DNA from: JAGOUU01 sp964609155 | GTDB taxonomy: Bacteria > Pseudomonadota > Gammaproteobacteria > JAGOUU01 | Direction: 5' to 3' | Assembly: GCA_964609155.1 (NCBI GenBank) | Contig: CAZSRF010000024.1 | Location: 1-36,413, forward strand | Length of the DNA: 36,413 nt | In this document: one piece after another, positions 36,381 to 36,413 of the stretch | Layout: every line of letters begins with the position of its first letter | How positions within the stretch are numbered: position 1 is the stretch's first letter | Program-made: the position numbers and the translations under genes | Notes under the pieces: model-generated | What the model was told of the DNA's origin: nothing | Seen by the model: only the letters and a program-made list of their open reading frames with translations | The model's database searches: none

Positions 36381-36413
36381 CTTAACCAACTAATCATTTT
36401 ACAAACATAACAT

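Noticed and set aside
1..36413. CRISPR arrays, insertion sequences or phage genes
   Set aside because: No regularly spaced repeats, transposase or phage proteins were seen anywhere in the window.

Overview
The window is a chromosomal segment of an AT-rich gammaproteobacterium, most likely a host-associated member of the Legionellales (Legionella/Coxiella-like). Three housekeeping gene orders point to Gammaproteobacteria: letA(gacA/uvrY)-uvrC-pgsA followed by a tRNA; ftsK-lolA-rarA-serS divergent from trxB, with infA nearby; and mutS / pncC-recA-recX-alaS-lysC-csrA-tRNA-Ser-tRNA-Arg. The Legionellales call is inference. It rests on the AT-rich composition, the GacA/LetA-CsrA pair, and several unfamiliar proteins without export signals whose tails resemble those of type IV secretion effectors. 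TGA ends several intact genes (pgsA, recX), so the standard bacterial code is in use.

Layout. 1-3.3 kb: end of a tRNA-Pro, then pgsA, uvrC and the response regulator on the minus strand. 3.3-4.9 kb: a Leu/Lys-repeat mini-ORF, a small unknown gene, tRNA-Ser(TGA), a Bax-inhibitor-1 family membrane protein and a strong terminator. 4.9-8.0 kb: two divergent unknown genes. The left one crosses a 10-N assembly gap and carries a CX5R phosphatase-like loop. 8.0-14.0 kb: serS, rarA, lolA and an ftsK interrupted by an in-frame TGA. 14.1-16.9 kb: trxB, glpK, infA. 16.8-19.5 kb: an unknown protein with a duplicated membrane module and a lipase-like alpha/beta hydrolase with a C-terminal membrane segment. 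19.7-21.8 kb: an NSS-family sodium symporter and an L,D-transpeptidase. 22.0-26.2 kb: an overlapping aroA-aroK-aroC-aroB operon that resembles the chlamydial shikimate operon in gene order and in AroA motifs. 26.2-33.2 kb: tRNA-Arg, tRNA-Ser, csrA, lysC, alaS, recX, recA, pncC. A three-way-junction RNA fold sits between recA and recX. 33.3-36.4 kb: mutS and a truncated upp fragment.

How it works together. The conserved blocks supply DNA repair (uvrC, recA, recX, mutS, rarA), translation (serS, alaS, infA, tRNAs), envelope functions (pgsA, lolA, L,D-transpeptidase) and division (ftsK). LetA/GacA and CsrA are the two ends of a regulatory cascade that in Legionella controls the switch between replication and transmission. 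The unfamiliar genes lie at the joints between conserved blocks, where effector-like and acquired genes tend to accumulate. The leads best worth following are the CX5R protein, the chlamydia-like aro operon, the interrupted ftsK and the recA-recX RNA fold.
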